Assembly: GCA_020284085.1 (NCBI GenBank)
Contig: JACEVL010000521.1
Location: 150,001-214,000 of the forward strand
DNA length: 64,000 bases
Direction: 5' to 3'
From: Aporrectodea caliginosa
Lineage: Eukaryota > Annelida > Clitellata > Crassiclitellata > Lumbricidae
The position numbers were made by a program, and so were the translations under genes. Shown piece by piece: positions 1-11,139 of this stretch. Below the pieces are notes generated by a model. It was not told the origin of the DNA and ran no database searches. It saw nothing but the letters and a program-made list of their open reading frames with translations. How positions within the stretch are numbered: position 1 is the stretch's first letter; the number at the start of each line of letters is the position of its first letter.

Positions 1-246
1 TGCCCCCTTTAGGGAATAAGTTGGAAATTTCTAAGAAAAAAAATTAAGAACTTACAAAAATGTAGAAAGTAAAGTCAAATATCCACCCAACAGACCTTGT
101 CAGAATCAAGTGTGATTTTTGGTTAAAGAATTGTATCAGTATTCAGTAAATTAACGCAACTAAACCGTTAGTCAGACATCTGAATGACAAACGACAAAAT
201 CAAGTACAGAGGCAGAACAGCATTCTGCAGTGGTTCCAAGTGATCT

Positions 247-2635
247 TCATTTGTCAAATCTTGCCACTGTCTTCGTCTTGCAGGCAACGGTTTCAGGATC
301 GATGCGAGCATCCTTCTCTTCAAACGACTTATAGGCTTTCACCGAACAGACCACCTTCTTCAACAACAAAATTAAACTTAAGTGTATTAGAGAAATTAAT
401 CGACCAGGCATGGTCTAGCGCTATCGGGAGTTCTTGTTGGCTGGTGTGAAAGTTTCACAGCAAGTTCCATGTGTTCCACCAGCGCTCGTGAATATGATGG
501 TGCCCCGCGCCTAGTTGTCAAGTGGCGCTTTATAAATTTGGCGTATACGGCTACGATTAATGCTTTTCAATGCTTTTGCCTAGAATTTGTCTCAGTGCTC
601 TAATTTACCTGCAATTGGCCTACTCATAAGCGTATAATATGATATAATTATAGACAGCAACTTAGGTTGGACCGTACTTATGGCAAACGTTAACATACAA
701 TTTCTCAAAATTAGCCACCGATACCTATGTCGTTGTGAAAGAAACCATGTGGTCTTCACCTAATTATTCAACAACAATTCCAGTCAAATCCAGTTTAGTA
801 TCAATACTGTTTTTTTATTTCTGTTAAATGCAAGAGCTTTCCAGACACGGTCACATAGACATACATATCAACGACCAGTGTTTTTAGTATTCGTCCACAA
901 CGTCGAAATTAATTATATAAACGGATAGAAATGTCACGAAGTCATGGAGTAACGAAGTCATGATGTGACCTTTTTGTTACGCTCTAGACTCATTTCGTTT
1001 CCCGGTAGGTGGCGTTGCTATCCTATACGTTATGAAGGTCATAATAAACTAGACTCATTTCACTGCAGTTGGTTGCCCTGCTATCACACCATGGATGTTA
1101 ACGCACATTGCAAAACACATTTTCAAATTCTTTTCAACCGTCTTAGATAATCATCTAGTACAAATACAGCAGTAGAAACCCTAATGCAGGGTGAATTGGA
1201 AATCCCATTTAATCTACTTCGGCAAATTTTGTAACCAATTAATTAAAATTAGAATTAGCAACCAAACTAATTAATTAGGTAATGAATTAGCTGCTAATTA
1301 ATTAGTTTCTAATTAATTAGTTGCTAAAATTAGTTGCTAATTAATTAGTTTCTAATTAATTATTTAGCCATACTGGCAGAAATTGACAGAATAATTAAAT
1401 GTACGCCTCTTTACTCACTCCATCTCTGCAGAAAAAGGGGTAGATTTTGTTCTTACATCCGATGCTCACAGCAGTAAACTGTACGCAGAAGTTCTGACCG
1501 TTCACCAACTGAAATTGAGAGCAATATTAAAAGCAGTTAGGGGCATCATTCCAGAATTAGGGTCCTTGTAAAGCACATCAACTTTCATTCTCAAATACTG
1601 GAATGCAGAGGTACCACTCACTATTTCTCCGACATACTTGAACACGGCTCAGGTCAAATCCAAACGTCCCAAACTTTTGAGGAAATGTATACAGGGGTCA
1701 ACGACCTATATGCCGGGCGGCAGATCGAAGGACCCGGTCAAGAAACCCTATTAATCGAGATGGGTGACCAGGAAGAGCCAAGCAATAGTGATAAACTCTG
1801 ATGGTGCTATGTGTTTCACTTTTTGGTGTTGTTACTATGATTAGGTGAATTTCGCTAGGATTTGCTTGTTAGAGAAAATTGACCTGTCGAGCAATTATCA
1901 TAGTGAGCAACTGACCTCGAGAGCAATTAACCTCGCGGGCAATTGACCTATAGCGAGCAACAGCGGGCAAGCAATTGTCCGTCATGCCACAGTTCGCAAG
2001 CACACCATGTCACAAACCATACAATAATATCAAATATTTCTATTTGATGAATAAACATAAGCTAATCGTTCAATGGCAAAAATTCCCCCTTAATCTGTTC
2101 ACTGTAACGTGTGAAAGTCTTATAGAACTATTTTACTTATTCACACTACAAAACCAGACACTTAAAGCCTAGGATGAATGAGGAAGCAGATTTGTTGACT
2201 ACTGAATTTTCAGTTTTTCACGGTTTAGAACTATTTCCTCCATATTATATTTGTACATAAACCGAGTTGTAGACAACTTAAAAAAAAGAACTTTTGCGGC
2301 AAGTTTTTCACCGCAGCTTTCTCAAATTCAGACTGCCACACGCGATCAAGTTCAGCACGCCACATCCGTTAGTCATGCATACTGACTTTTACTGAGTGGG
2401 ATGTCCTATGTACTAACTGCGATAAAGAAATAATATACGAGTACGTGGGATGTGGTGGTGTAGCGGTATGTTCTGTGCCTTGTGACCGGAGGGTCGCAGG
2501 TTCTAATCTACCTCAAGCGACCTTGGACAAGTTGCTCGCCCACAATTGTCTGTGAGGAAGGCAACGGGAAACCACCTCACTCATCTCATCCCCGGGTGGC
2601 GTAAAAGCCAATGGACCTCCTTACGGACAGAGCAC

Positions 2636-2723
<88 letters not shown>

Positions 2724-3224
2724 ACGAATACAAGATTAAGTACTGATTTATTCCATTTGTGATCATGTAGGAGATGTTTGTTATACCTGCTTTCGTGTAT
2801 GCTGACCGTATACATATAATGACAAAATGAAAGTTCCTGACCCCAATAAAGAATTGAGTAACTGCTGCCTTGTCGTGAATAGGAGGTTATTAGCCCTAAA
2901 GTAGCGCTTCAGAAATGTACTTTTCACGATTACGATTAGGTTTACCTGTTGGTAGGCTTCAATCATTTCGTTTTCAAACAGTCCAAAGAAGTGTACATCG
3001 TTGGACTGTTGGTTGTACCAATTCAAAGCAGAGGCCACAATGCCTTTCACGTTGTCATCGTCCTCCGGGTTTTCAATGGCCCGATATCCACCTAAAAGCA
3101 TACCCCTTGACTTCATCAGGACCTCGCGAATCTCATCGATACACGATGACTGGGTAAGAGCAGCCACAACTAAAACCACAAAGAAAAGATGGAAACAGGC
3201 GTTAATGAAAGCTCTCTGCGCCAT
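247..3224 (-). CDS. Gene A: secreted type-2 cystatin-like protein (three exons)
   Basis: Cystatins inhibit papain-type cysteine proteases; this one would be secreted. Exons on the minus strand are 3224-2946 (93 codons), 1508-1419 (30 codons) and 357-247 (36 codons plus TGA), 159 residues in all, with phase 0 introns. Donors are CAG|gtaaac and GGA|gtgagt; acceptors are caatttcag and ttgttgaag. Residues 1 to about 28 are a signal peptide with a hydrophobic core. Exon 1 has a GG pair followed by an alpha-helix-like stretch ending AYQQ. Exon 2 opens LVNG, so splicing creates QLVNG, the QxVxG inhibitory loop. Exon 2 has Cys pairs eight residues apart and exon 3 has two Cys 21 apart, like the two disulphides of type-2 cystatins. 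There is one extra Cys in exon 2. No polyadenylation signal was seen downstream. The family assignment is strong; the target protease is unknown. Confidence 0.86.
1230..1368. repeat. AT-rich degenerate tandem repeat (TTAATTAG type)
   Basis: Repeated short units built from TTAATTAGTTKCTAA fill this stretch of gene A intron 2. Nothing coding was seen in it. Confidence 0.6.
2445..2635 (+). mobile_element. tRNA-derived SINE in gene A intron 1
   Basis: It starts with a pol III A-box-like stretch (TGGTGTAGCGG) and has a degenerate B box (GGTTCTAATCT) about 40 bases later. A conserved SINE body follows (ACCTTGGACAAGT, CACAATTG) and it ends in a long (ATC)n tail. The head resembles the SINEs at 3674 and 55681, but the 3' part differs. 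It is antisense to gene A. Confidence 0.7.
2636..2723. repeat. (ATC)n microsatellite
   Basis: About 29 uninterrupted ATC/CAT triplets form the tail of the preceding SINE. The apparent poly-Ser and poly-Asp reading frames here are by-products of the triplet repeat. Confidence 0.95.
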
Positions 3225-3274
3225 TACGATGCTCAGAAAGACGTTTCTGATTACATAATAATGGAACGTCTAAG

Positions 3275-3326
3275 TTATTTATGCATATAGTAGGCCTACG
3301 TAACCTACGTAACAGTTTTTCATTGG
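3275..3326 (-). promoter_or_regulatory. Putative promoter of gene A (TATA-like and CCAAT boxes)
   Basis: Read on the minus strand, a CATAAATAA TATA-like element (3283-3275) lies about 50 bases before the ATG at 3224, and a CCAAT box (ATTGG on the plus strand at 3322-3326) lies about 45 bases further upstream. The spacing suits a short 5' leader. This is inferred from motifs only. Confidence 0.4.
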
Positions 3327-3673
3327 TCGGTTTGCATTGAAGCCTCACCAAATCACATTCAAGGCATGATCACTTTGTATGCAGTTATTCGTGTAGCACC
3401 TTTAAGGCACACGTTAAAGGCGCTGAGAAGGTGTCATTGTCATATTTTACACCTTCAAAATCGCTTCAAACGGTTGACTGGCAATGCACTGTCCATAGGC
3501 TCCGACAGAAATAAACGCAAAATAGGCAACCTTGAAAGCTGGGATATGTCATCAATGCATACACGCCAAATAAGCTGTAATATGCCAAAAAAATCTTTCT
3601 CGGCGTCAACGACCTATGTTGTCATAAGCTGCTACGGATCGGTGTCTTGACTTCATACCTTCGATTAATTTGT

Positions 3674-3910
3674 GGGCCGCGATGGTGTAGGGGTATGTTC
3701 AGTGCCTTGCAGCCGGAGGTTGCGGGTTCGAATCCACCTCAAGCCGCCGCGTAGAGACCCTGGGCAAGTCCTTCACTCCCAATTGCTCATGCGCTTCGGC
3801 GTGAAACTCCGATTCAGTGTCCGCGCTGTAGTCGGGAGCGCCTCTGAGTGGTAATCTTGAAGTGGCCCTTGTCATACAAGTGCTAATACAAACACAAACA
3901 AATTCAAACA
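3674..3910 (+). mobile_element. tRNA-derived SINE with LINE-like tail
   Basis: The A box (TGGTGTAGGGG) and a perfect B box (GGTTCGAATCC) are present, then the body motif GACCCTGGGCAAGTCCTTCA. The 3' part GTCGGGAGCGCCTCTGAG is shared with LINE 3' ends at about 20733 and 50700, and the element ends in a short A-rich tail. Confidence 0.85.
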
Positions 3911-4254
3911 TGAACGCAACAAGGGTTCATTGAAGTACACCAATTTGCCCATATGTACAGGAATGATGTGGTGGTGTTTGAAGGTTTTAGTGACAACACT
4001 AGCGAGATCGTTCTGGATAGTTGAAGGCAGTTTATTTGGACGGTCTCTTTTAAGGAAAAGTGAAATTGAGTAGAACAATGAAGTGATTTAAGGATCGGGG
4101 TGACGTGGTGATATTTGAGAGCCTATTGACAGTCCTGTATTGGCAACAACCTATGGATGTAACGTAACGACCGATAGATGCAACGATTGTACATGTAGAT
4201 GCTGTTTTGAAGTCACGATGCGGTTTGCAATGAAGTCAAGCGTAGGGCGTATAT

Positions 4255-4404
4255 AATTATTGTTATTATTATCACCATCATCATCATCATCGTCGTCATC
4301 ATCATCATCATTGTTATGGTGCTATGGAAGGCACTATGTTATTATTATTATTATTTTTTATGCCCATTTTTATTATTTAATTATTATTATTATTATTATT
4401 ATTC

Positions 4405-4474
<70 letters not shown>

Positions 4475-4475
4475 G
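4255..4475. repeat. (TTA)n / (ATC)n microsatellite tract
   Basis: ATC repeats at 4270-4312 are followed by interrupted and then pure TTA repeats to about 4473. Reading frames across it (poly-Ile, poly-Tyr) are not genes. Confidence 0.95.
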
Positions 4476-4547
4476 GAGTGTTGGCTTATTATTATTATTG
4501 GATCTGTATTAGCCTTATTATTGAATTAATGACCGATATTATTATTA

Positions 4548-4745
4548 TTAGTCGGCTTCCGGTCTATTAGGCCCTCTCTGTTGAAGGGACCGAAGGTTTC
4601 TATGGCGACAGGTACGAACGTGTATCTCCTTTCCAGCTCCGAGTACCTGACGTGCTTCCTTGCGGCGGCCATCTCTGCCGCCCCACCATGTCTCCGAACT
4701 GTAATACAAAGCATATGCGCAATATTGAGGTCTGCCACATGATGA
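4548..4745 (-). mobile_element. LINE 3' coding fragment (C-terminal domain)
   Basis: The minus strand reads a stretch with AAEMAAARKHVRYSEL and then FVPVAIETFG. This matches the pattern of the plus-strand fragment at 22190-22612 (AAERAVASKRVKYST, FVAVALETGG). Both look like the C-terminal part of the RT family seen at 35246-36475. It is a truncated pseudogene fragment next to the TTA microsatellite. Confidence 0.55.
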
Positions 4746-5722
4746 CGTGGAGGAGGTTGTTTCTGAGGAAAGTTTGATGCGACTACGACACAACAACATT
4801 AAACATCAAAAACAAAAGCTTACACGTGTCATAAAATAAGATTGTAACTGCAGGAGGCCAATAAGATAGTTCACAATTAATTAGAAATAATTTTTCGGAC
4901 GTATCTTTGACCTATGGAAATTAATGCATACCTGTAAATCTGACGAGAACGATCAGATTAAAATGACAAGTGTCAAATGAACCAAAAAGGGAAAGAAATA
5001 ACAAAACGAACATCATGCACCTGTTCACTAAGACAGAATCAATACAGTATTATCTAGCTTTTTAAAATATTAATCTGTTTTACTACATTTTGCTCCTAAT
5101 ACTAATGAGGAACTCAGGCGAAATTATCTATTGAACACTTTATTACGCCACAGGGGCAGAACAATAACTAAACGATACAAAAATCAGAAAAGCAAAAGCA
5201 AAGCTATCTATTGCAGTTTCGTTTCATGAAAAACCCTGCGATTGCGCTTTTTGCTATGGGCTAAATGATGAAATATGTATGCATTCATGTATGTATGTAC
5301 CAGGGCCGACACGAGGATAGTTTGTGCCGGACAGCCAACCCGGTCACATATCCCAACGGCCCAAAGGAGGAAGACCTGCAGTAGATGAAGACTATTCATG
5401 AAGTACTACAATGACAACGATGACCAATCTCCAACTACGAACTCTCTACGCAGTCGGTAATTTTACTCGTTTACTCACACAGATACATCTGTTTATCCGT
5501 CTCTGTGTCTCTTTCCGTATTCGTCTTTGTCATTCTGTGTATCTCTGTCCTCGTCGCAATCTGGTAAGTCGGTCTCTAAAACTCTCTATGCTTGAAACCT
5601 TTGCGCTCTGCATACGTGGATGTCTCAGTCTACATCTGAATGCATTAATTATCTGCTATATCTGCTTATAATTGTATAATTATATGCTATATGCACATTC
5701 GTGACCTGCGTAGACTGCGGCG
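4746..5722. other. Stretch with no recognised feature
   Basis: AT-rich sequence with only short chance reading frames. I recognise no exon, RNA gene or mobile element here. Confidence 0.5.
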
Positions 5723-6180
5723 CAGGGGCGTCCATCCTATGGGGGGAATGAAGCAGAAATCTTCATTGGCTTTTCAGGGGGGAATAAAATTTTGTGTCCA
5801 TTAAACGTCTGCTCAATGATTTTATTATTTTTGAAACAAAGAAATGCATTTTTCAAATGAAAAACACATCGATTAATTTCTGAAATGAAGAAACTGAGCA
5901 GTAGGCCTACTGTTTCGCCGCTCTGGCAGTATGCCTCTGTCTGTGTACAAGCCTTCATATTTTATAATGCATAATGTTGCTGATTAGTGAACTAAAAGTT
6001 AAAGAATTCAATAAAGAATTCAATGAATAATTCAACAATAAAATCGTGATTCAAATTATGATAATCGAGATTTTATCTTTTGTCGACAGTCAACCAATCG
6101 TCTGGGGCGGTCGTCGTGGGGGGGAATCTGATGACATGAGGGGGAATGCTTCATAGGCGTAAGGGGGATGGACACCCCTG
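5723..6180. mobile_element. hAT-like MITE, 458 bp
   Basis: Terminal inverted repeats CAGGGGCGTCCATCC (left) and, reverse complemented, CAGGGGTGTCCATCC (right) differ at one base. The flanks carry GACTGCG on both sides (5713-5719 and 6181-6187), with two extra bases on the left. No transposase is encoded. It is inserted just upstream of, or into, the LINE fragment at 6181-6860. Confidence 0.75.
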
Positions 6181-6860
6181 GACTGCGCCTAATACCTGAT
6201 TACAAGGCTATCTTAACTGTTCATTCCAAACTAGACTACTCCAATTCCCTTTGCTACAACATCGAATCTTCTAAGATAAAACGCCTGCTAACAGTCCATA
6301 ACGCAATCGCCCGCGCAGTCACCTAAACTCCCTAACACCACCACATGACCTCTGTTCTGGAAGCATCTAATTCCTTCATCATATCCATTACAAAATTGCA
6401 TCTAATACCTACAACGCCCTTCAAACCGCTCAAACCTCTTACATTCACCAGATGGCCTATAACCCATCCATCCGCCCATGTCTAGTCTATGCTCTTTGGA
6501 ATGAACTACCAAAGACCTGCGCCAGTGTGATCATCCTCATATATTATTTCGCCTGCTAATTTCACCACCTCTCCTCTGCTTGCTCTCGTCTCTGCTGATT
6601 TCATTAATGACTGAAAACCGAACTCTTCAATCAATTCTATGCACGACAACGATCATCACCGATAACCTCCGTAGCACCATGTCACCATGTTGTCTGCTCG
6701 GCCTAACCTTCCAGGATTCTTCTCTGGAACCGGAACGAACAAGACAACGTGGCTATCGCGGATTTGAGATTTTATATAGCGCCGGTGAATAAGTTGATCT
6801 CCCTGACGTGACTTTTGTGTAGCGCTGAGCAATTTAGGAGATTTACATTACATTACAATA
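6181..6860 (+). mobile_element. CR1-like LINE 3' fragment
   Basis: The plus strand reads LDYSNSLCYNIESSKIKRL followed by HNAIARAV, the motif found after the RT domain in CR1/L2-type LINEs. Frameshifts and stops follow. It ends near 6860 in a TTACATTACATTACA tail. It is 5' truncated and inactive. Confidence 0.65.
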
Positions 6861-7109
6861 TCTGGCGACAAAGAAATGAACCCTAACATACGCAGGTATG
6901 CATGCACGCATGTAGGCTATGTACATTGTCTTCTACTGATCTGCCTTTGGTGCATTTGTTGATTCTTAACTAAACAACATCTATTCGTGTTTATTCGTGT
7001 TTAGTCGTGTTTATTGTTTATTCAAACTGACAAGTAGTACGCAGTATGATTGAAAAGTCACAGTATGAACGGATGATCACAAGTTATTAGCCACCGGAAA
7101 CTGAGTCTG

Positions 7110-8365
7110 ACTGTCGACCTATATCTATAATAGCTCCAATCATGTGCCGCATCCTTGAGAAGTATGTTGTGAGACGGTATTTCTACTCTTTCATGATGCA
7201 GCCACAGAGTAACCGGGAGTTTTCTGATCAGTATGCTTTTCGACCGACTGGTTCTACCACAGCTGCCCTCATATCCATAACACATCAACTCTCTGAAATG
7301 CTACCACAAAGCCCCTTTGTTCACCTGATAGCTCTGGGCTTCTCAAAGGCGTTTGATACTGTGAGGCATGCATTTCTGGCAGAGCAACTCGCTGTTCTAC
7401 CCATCCCTGACCATATATACAACTGGATCATAGCCCTTCTCAGTAACCGCCAACACTGCCCAACATTCCTTGGAGCAATCTCCGATGCCATTGAAATCAG
7501 CGCCAGCATAGTCCAGGGATCGGGTCTGGGACCGGGTAACTTCGCAATAGCCATATCAAAACTAAAGCCACTCCACCCTCACAATAGACTATTAAAGTAC
7601 GCTTGACCACAGCTACTGTACCTCGTTGGTTTCTGCTGAAAATAGCGGTATGATTACGTCTGAAGTTGACCATATCTCGGCATGGGCCATCAAAATTCTG
7701 AAGTTGGACTAAAATAAGCTTCAGGAGATGATTGTGCACCGACCCAGATCGAGGATTGACAACATAGATCTGACAGGTGCCAAGTCTGGGTTCAAAAGGG
7801 TGAAAAGTATGAAAATTCTAGGCGTCACCTCACAGGAAAATTTGACTTTGATAATCACATAGACAGCATATGTAGGAGGGCTAGGCAGTCACTGTATGCT
7901 CACCGTGTTCTTGCTGCCCATGGTTTATCGACTTCATCACTTCATGACGTTGTCCGTGCGACTACTCTTACAGGATCTTGTATGCCTCTCCCGTCTGGTG
8001 GGGGTTTGTGGGTCAGGACGGGCGGACACGCCTACAGGCGCTGCGGCGGCGACTGGTCCGGCTGCGATACCTGCCCGAAAAAAAACAAGTTTCGAACAAC
8101 TATGCCAGAGTGCTGACACCCGCCTCTTCCGTGCTGTTCGTGCAGATCCAGGCCATATTCTACACGACCTACTGGCCCCAATTAAAACTGTAGTATATGC
8201 TCTACGTCCACATAAACATGACAGAATTCTACCTGTTGCAGACAGTCTGGCACGCAAAACATTTATTACTAGGATGATTTATTCGTGATTATATACTTCA
8301 TAATGTACACCAAAGTGCGGTTAGCAATTGGCTCAATAAAGGATATACTTACTTACTTACTTATT
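7110..8365 (+). mobile_element. LINE copy (RT fragment to 3' end), degenerate
   Basis: The frame at 7112-7606 reads RPISI, then MCRILEKYVVRRY, the RT motif A region FSKAFDTV (with the preceding Asp changed to Gly) and the motif B region QGSGLGP. The catalytic YADD box is broken at LLKYA followed by a stop. Further frames to 8288 give WWGF, RLVRLRYLPE and the C-terminus SADTRLFRAVRADPGH. The 3' end is CAATAAAGGATA followed by (CTTA)n. The same family lies at 23660-25480. It belongs to the Jockey/CR1/L2 group and the copy is dead. Confidence 0.8.
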
Positions 8366-8394
8366 TATTACAGGAGTCGGATTTAACTTATGGC

Positions 8395-8556
8395 AGACAT
8401 ACAAGGCACCTATCTGTTCAGCTGCTAATTTTACCAACGCCACCTAGCGAATAAAAGACTGAGTCGACCTTTGGGAGGGGAGCGGGAATCGATCCCGGGT
8501 CTATGCTGATCTTCTGGTCTTCGTGCTGGACTGTTACCATTCATCTAAACCCCATC
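8395..8556 (-). mobile_element. Degenerate tRNA-derived SINE (minus)
   Basis: On the minus strand an A-box-like TTTAGATGAATGGTAAC is followed by a B box (GGATCGATTCC). A related plus-strand head lies near 55545. The body is poorly preserved. Confidence 0.4.
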
Positions 8557-9134
8557 CCTAACTGAATTTCACTAACTTAATTTCCATAATAATCCACAAA
8601 GCTGATTTCAAACGGAACTTAAAAATCTTTGTACAATTCTTTCAAAGAACCAAACAGATCTAATTAGGGAGATATTACCTCTGTTGGATTGGCCAACACG
8701 ACCTACACACAACGCTTGCTTCGTCTTGATCTAGAATCTCTGGGGTCAAGGTGCCTTAAACTTGACCTCATCACTTGCTACAACATCACTGGCGGTGCCC
8801 CGGAGGTAAATAGCACCGAGGTGCTCAAGCGCTTTCAGTACCAAGACACTAGTGAAGGAACAGGGAGTGAACTGCTTTAGAAAGTAAACTTAATAGATTA
8901 TATAAATTGATAGATATAATACAATACGATAGATACAATACAAGATGGATCGAGCTAATCAGAAATCAGGTGAACATGGAGCTAAGGTGGATTAACTGCA
9001 TATTTGGAGCAATATTATGCAGTAGACAGAGGTTATAAATCAGGCACATGTGTAGGCCTATATGTAATTTCCGGCTGTGTCCGCATTTATGCTATTCCAA
9101 CTATATATCAGGTGTCTCGCTAACTGCATATACA

Positions 9135-9255
9135 TGTAGATCCTGAGTGGCCGAGTGGGTTCGATTCCCGGTCAGTCGGTTTATCAGAGATTAATTTCTC
9201 GGAGCTTTACTGCGGGTGGCTCGGTCGCAATATAAACGTGGAGTACGAGGTTGTA
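9135..9255 (+). mobile_element. SINE fragment with A and B boxes fused
   Basis: TGGCCGAGTGG (tRNA A box) is immediately followed by GGTTCGATTCC (perfect B box), so the anticodon arm has been lost. The downstream motif GCTCGGTCGCAATATAAACG recurs at about 55620. Confidence 0.5.
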
Positions 9256-10080
9256 CTCTGCCTCCGACACTAATCATCTTCGATATGAAAAAGTGTCGTT
9301 AAGCCCAAGTACACACAACTGTATATAACTTCCAATTCTCATCTCTTTGTAATACTTACTATATTACACACATTGCAAACATATACTTAAGGTTACTGCC
9401 GCCAGTTTTTTCATAGATTCTGTCCACTTTCTGTAAGCGATTTTTCATTAAAAAAACTTAAGACCTAATTAAAATTGGGTGACAGTTCGTGAGTCTGCTT
9501 ACTAACCCTATTTTCACCCAAGTTTACAAATTTATTTGGAGCCCACATACCACCCACATTCTTCTATGGGACCCATATTGAGCCCCCACGGGTCCCTTCT
9601 AATGGCCATGAAAATGCTAGTAGAGTAAAACCTCATGACGAAATCTCTTGAAAACATGTCCGCACCCCGATGATGGTAAGTGCGTCACATTATTCAAAAG
9701 TCTGCCTAACCACTTTTTAATTGCTGAGCCTCTGTCTGCTATCCAGGCATCAACTTACATGGACGACTCTGATCTACGCTACACTAAATCTATTTAGAAA
9801 TTGCCATAATTTATGGACAAACAACCTTTTCAAATGGGGACAAGCCATTGAATCCTTTGTGCAGCGCAGACTATGACGCACATTGGCGATGTCTGTCTGA
9901 AAACTCGTTTCAATGGCGGACAATTGGTGACGATTTTATTCCGACAGCCAAATGATTGAGGTGATGGCTGGGGAGATTCAGCGTGTGACAGCGTACATAC
10001 CATAGAGACGATGACAATAAGCAATGCGGCCAACTTGTACAATTAACCTATCGATGACTCCAGATGCATGAATCATACTG
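9256..10080. other. Stretch with no recognised feature
   Basis: A minus-strand frame (10042-9830) reads as if it had a signal peptide, but it starts at TTG directly after a stop and has no ATG. I see no supported gene here. Confidence 0.4.
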
Positions 10081-10286
10081 AATGTTCCTCTACTTCTGAG
10101 TAGTAGTAGTTTCAGTTTAACGACACTGCGTGATTACAAAGATCATTAGCGTCACCCTCCTCCTTTATCCAGGCTTGCGACTGGCACTGTCAGAAAGCGA
10201 ACAGTGGCGGAGTTCTCTACTTCTGACGTGTGCGGTGTGTGCCCCGCCAGCAACAAGCCTTATCAACAGGTGAAGGACCAACAGTT

Positions 10287-10538
10287 TTAGACCACACATC
10301 GTGACTCCTCGTTGGCGTAAGGTTTGCCATATTCCATTTCAGGAGAAGAGAAATAGTCCATTAGGGACTTTAAACCACCGATCTCGTTAAGAAATCGAGC
10401 TGTTTCATTGTTAACAGTAGCAGGGCGGTTCAGTGCCCTCCTGTTTATGTCATAACCGTTTCGAAATAACAGATACTGATATCTTTTAGTGGCATGGGTC
10501 TGCTGCAAGACAGCTAGACGGTCTACAGTTTCGGACAT
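10287..10538 (-). CDS. Unrecognised 83-residue ORF
   Basis: A complete ATG-to-TAA frame on the minus strand with mixed, protein-like composition: it contains KRYQYLLFRNGYDINRR near the start and ends ESRCVV. It has no signal peptide and no domain I recognise. A splice-acceptor-like sequence (gctgtcttgcag) lies inside it after codon 11, so it may be a terminal exon rather than a single-exon gene. It could also be a chance frame. Confidence 0.25.
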   Translation of the reverse strand: MSETVDRLAVLQQTHATKRYQYLLFRNGYDINRRALNRPATVNNETARFLNEIGGLKSLMDYFSSPEMEYGKPYANEESRCVV

Positions 10539-10749
10539 TGTGAAGATTCAAGATGCGTTGGGTACAGAGGTGGAAAAGGATGTTTTTTGCTTTTTTGTTT
10601 TTAACCTAAAGAAACCAGAAAACCACAATTTAATTTTGTTTTTTTTTATAATTTTTATATTTATAAATTATAAATGCCATTAATTGTAGTGTCTCTTCCC
10701 ACTCTCTTGGCACTGGACGCTTGGTGGCTGTGCCACTTGGTCGTACGTT

Positions 10750-11135
10750 AATTTGATCAATTGGCACAGGATGTAATTGCAGCACATAAGGAGAAGAGCG
10801 AGAACAGCACAAGGTTCAAGATGCTGCAGGTGACGAAAAAGACTGCTCTACAGTTTTGGCAATCAGAGGAACTGCTTGGCACGACTGCAGAAATTTGTAT
10901 TGGACGTTTTCACAATGGCAACTTCAAGAGCAGCTTCAGAGAGGAATTTTTCAACGTTCGGCTTTATCCATACGAAACTGAGAAATTCTCTGGTCTGGCC
11001 CCGTCTGGGTTATGTTGAGAAGGTTATTTTATCATGCACTCACTGATGGCGCTGCTATACTGGTGTTCATTTTGAGCCAAGTGATGATGAATCTGAACAG
11101 TCTGAGACTGATGCAGATACATCGGATTAATTTGA
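10750..11135 (+). pseudogene. Possible coding remnant, unidentified
   Basis: An open frame (10761-11018) gives KKTALQFWQSEELLGT and related sequence. After a stop and a frame change it appears to continue in an acidic tail (SDDESEQSETDADTSD) ending at about 11127. The composition looks like a decayed coding exon or transposon C-terminus. The family is unknown. Confidence 0.25.
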
Positions 11136-11139
11136 ACGG

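Noticed and set aside
2546..2766. Poly-Ser and poly-Asp proteins on opposite strands
   Set aside because: Both come from the (ATC)n microsatellite.
2787..2861. A 25-codon, in-frame exon 2 candidate for gene A with splice-like borders
   Set aside because: It fits in length and phase but has no QxVxG. The exon at 1508-1419 has better splice sites, creates QLVNG and matches gene B exon 2.
4260..4570. Poly-Ile and poly-Tyr frames
   Set aside because: Products of the TTA microsatellite.
9830..10042. Signal-peptide-like, Cys-containing 70-residue frame on the minus strand
   Set aside because: It starts at TTG directly after a stop codon and has no ATG. A strong donor sequence also lies inside it. 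There is no positive evidence for a gene.
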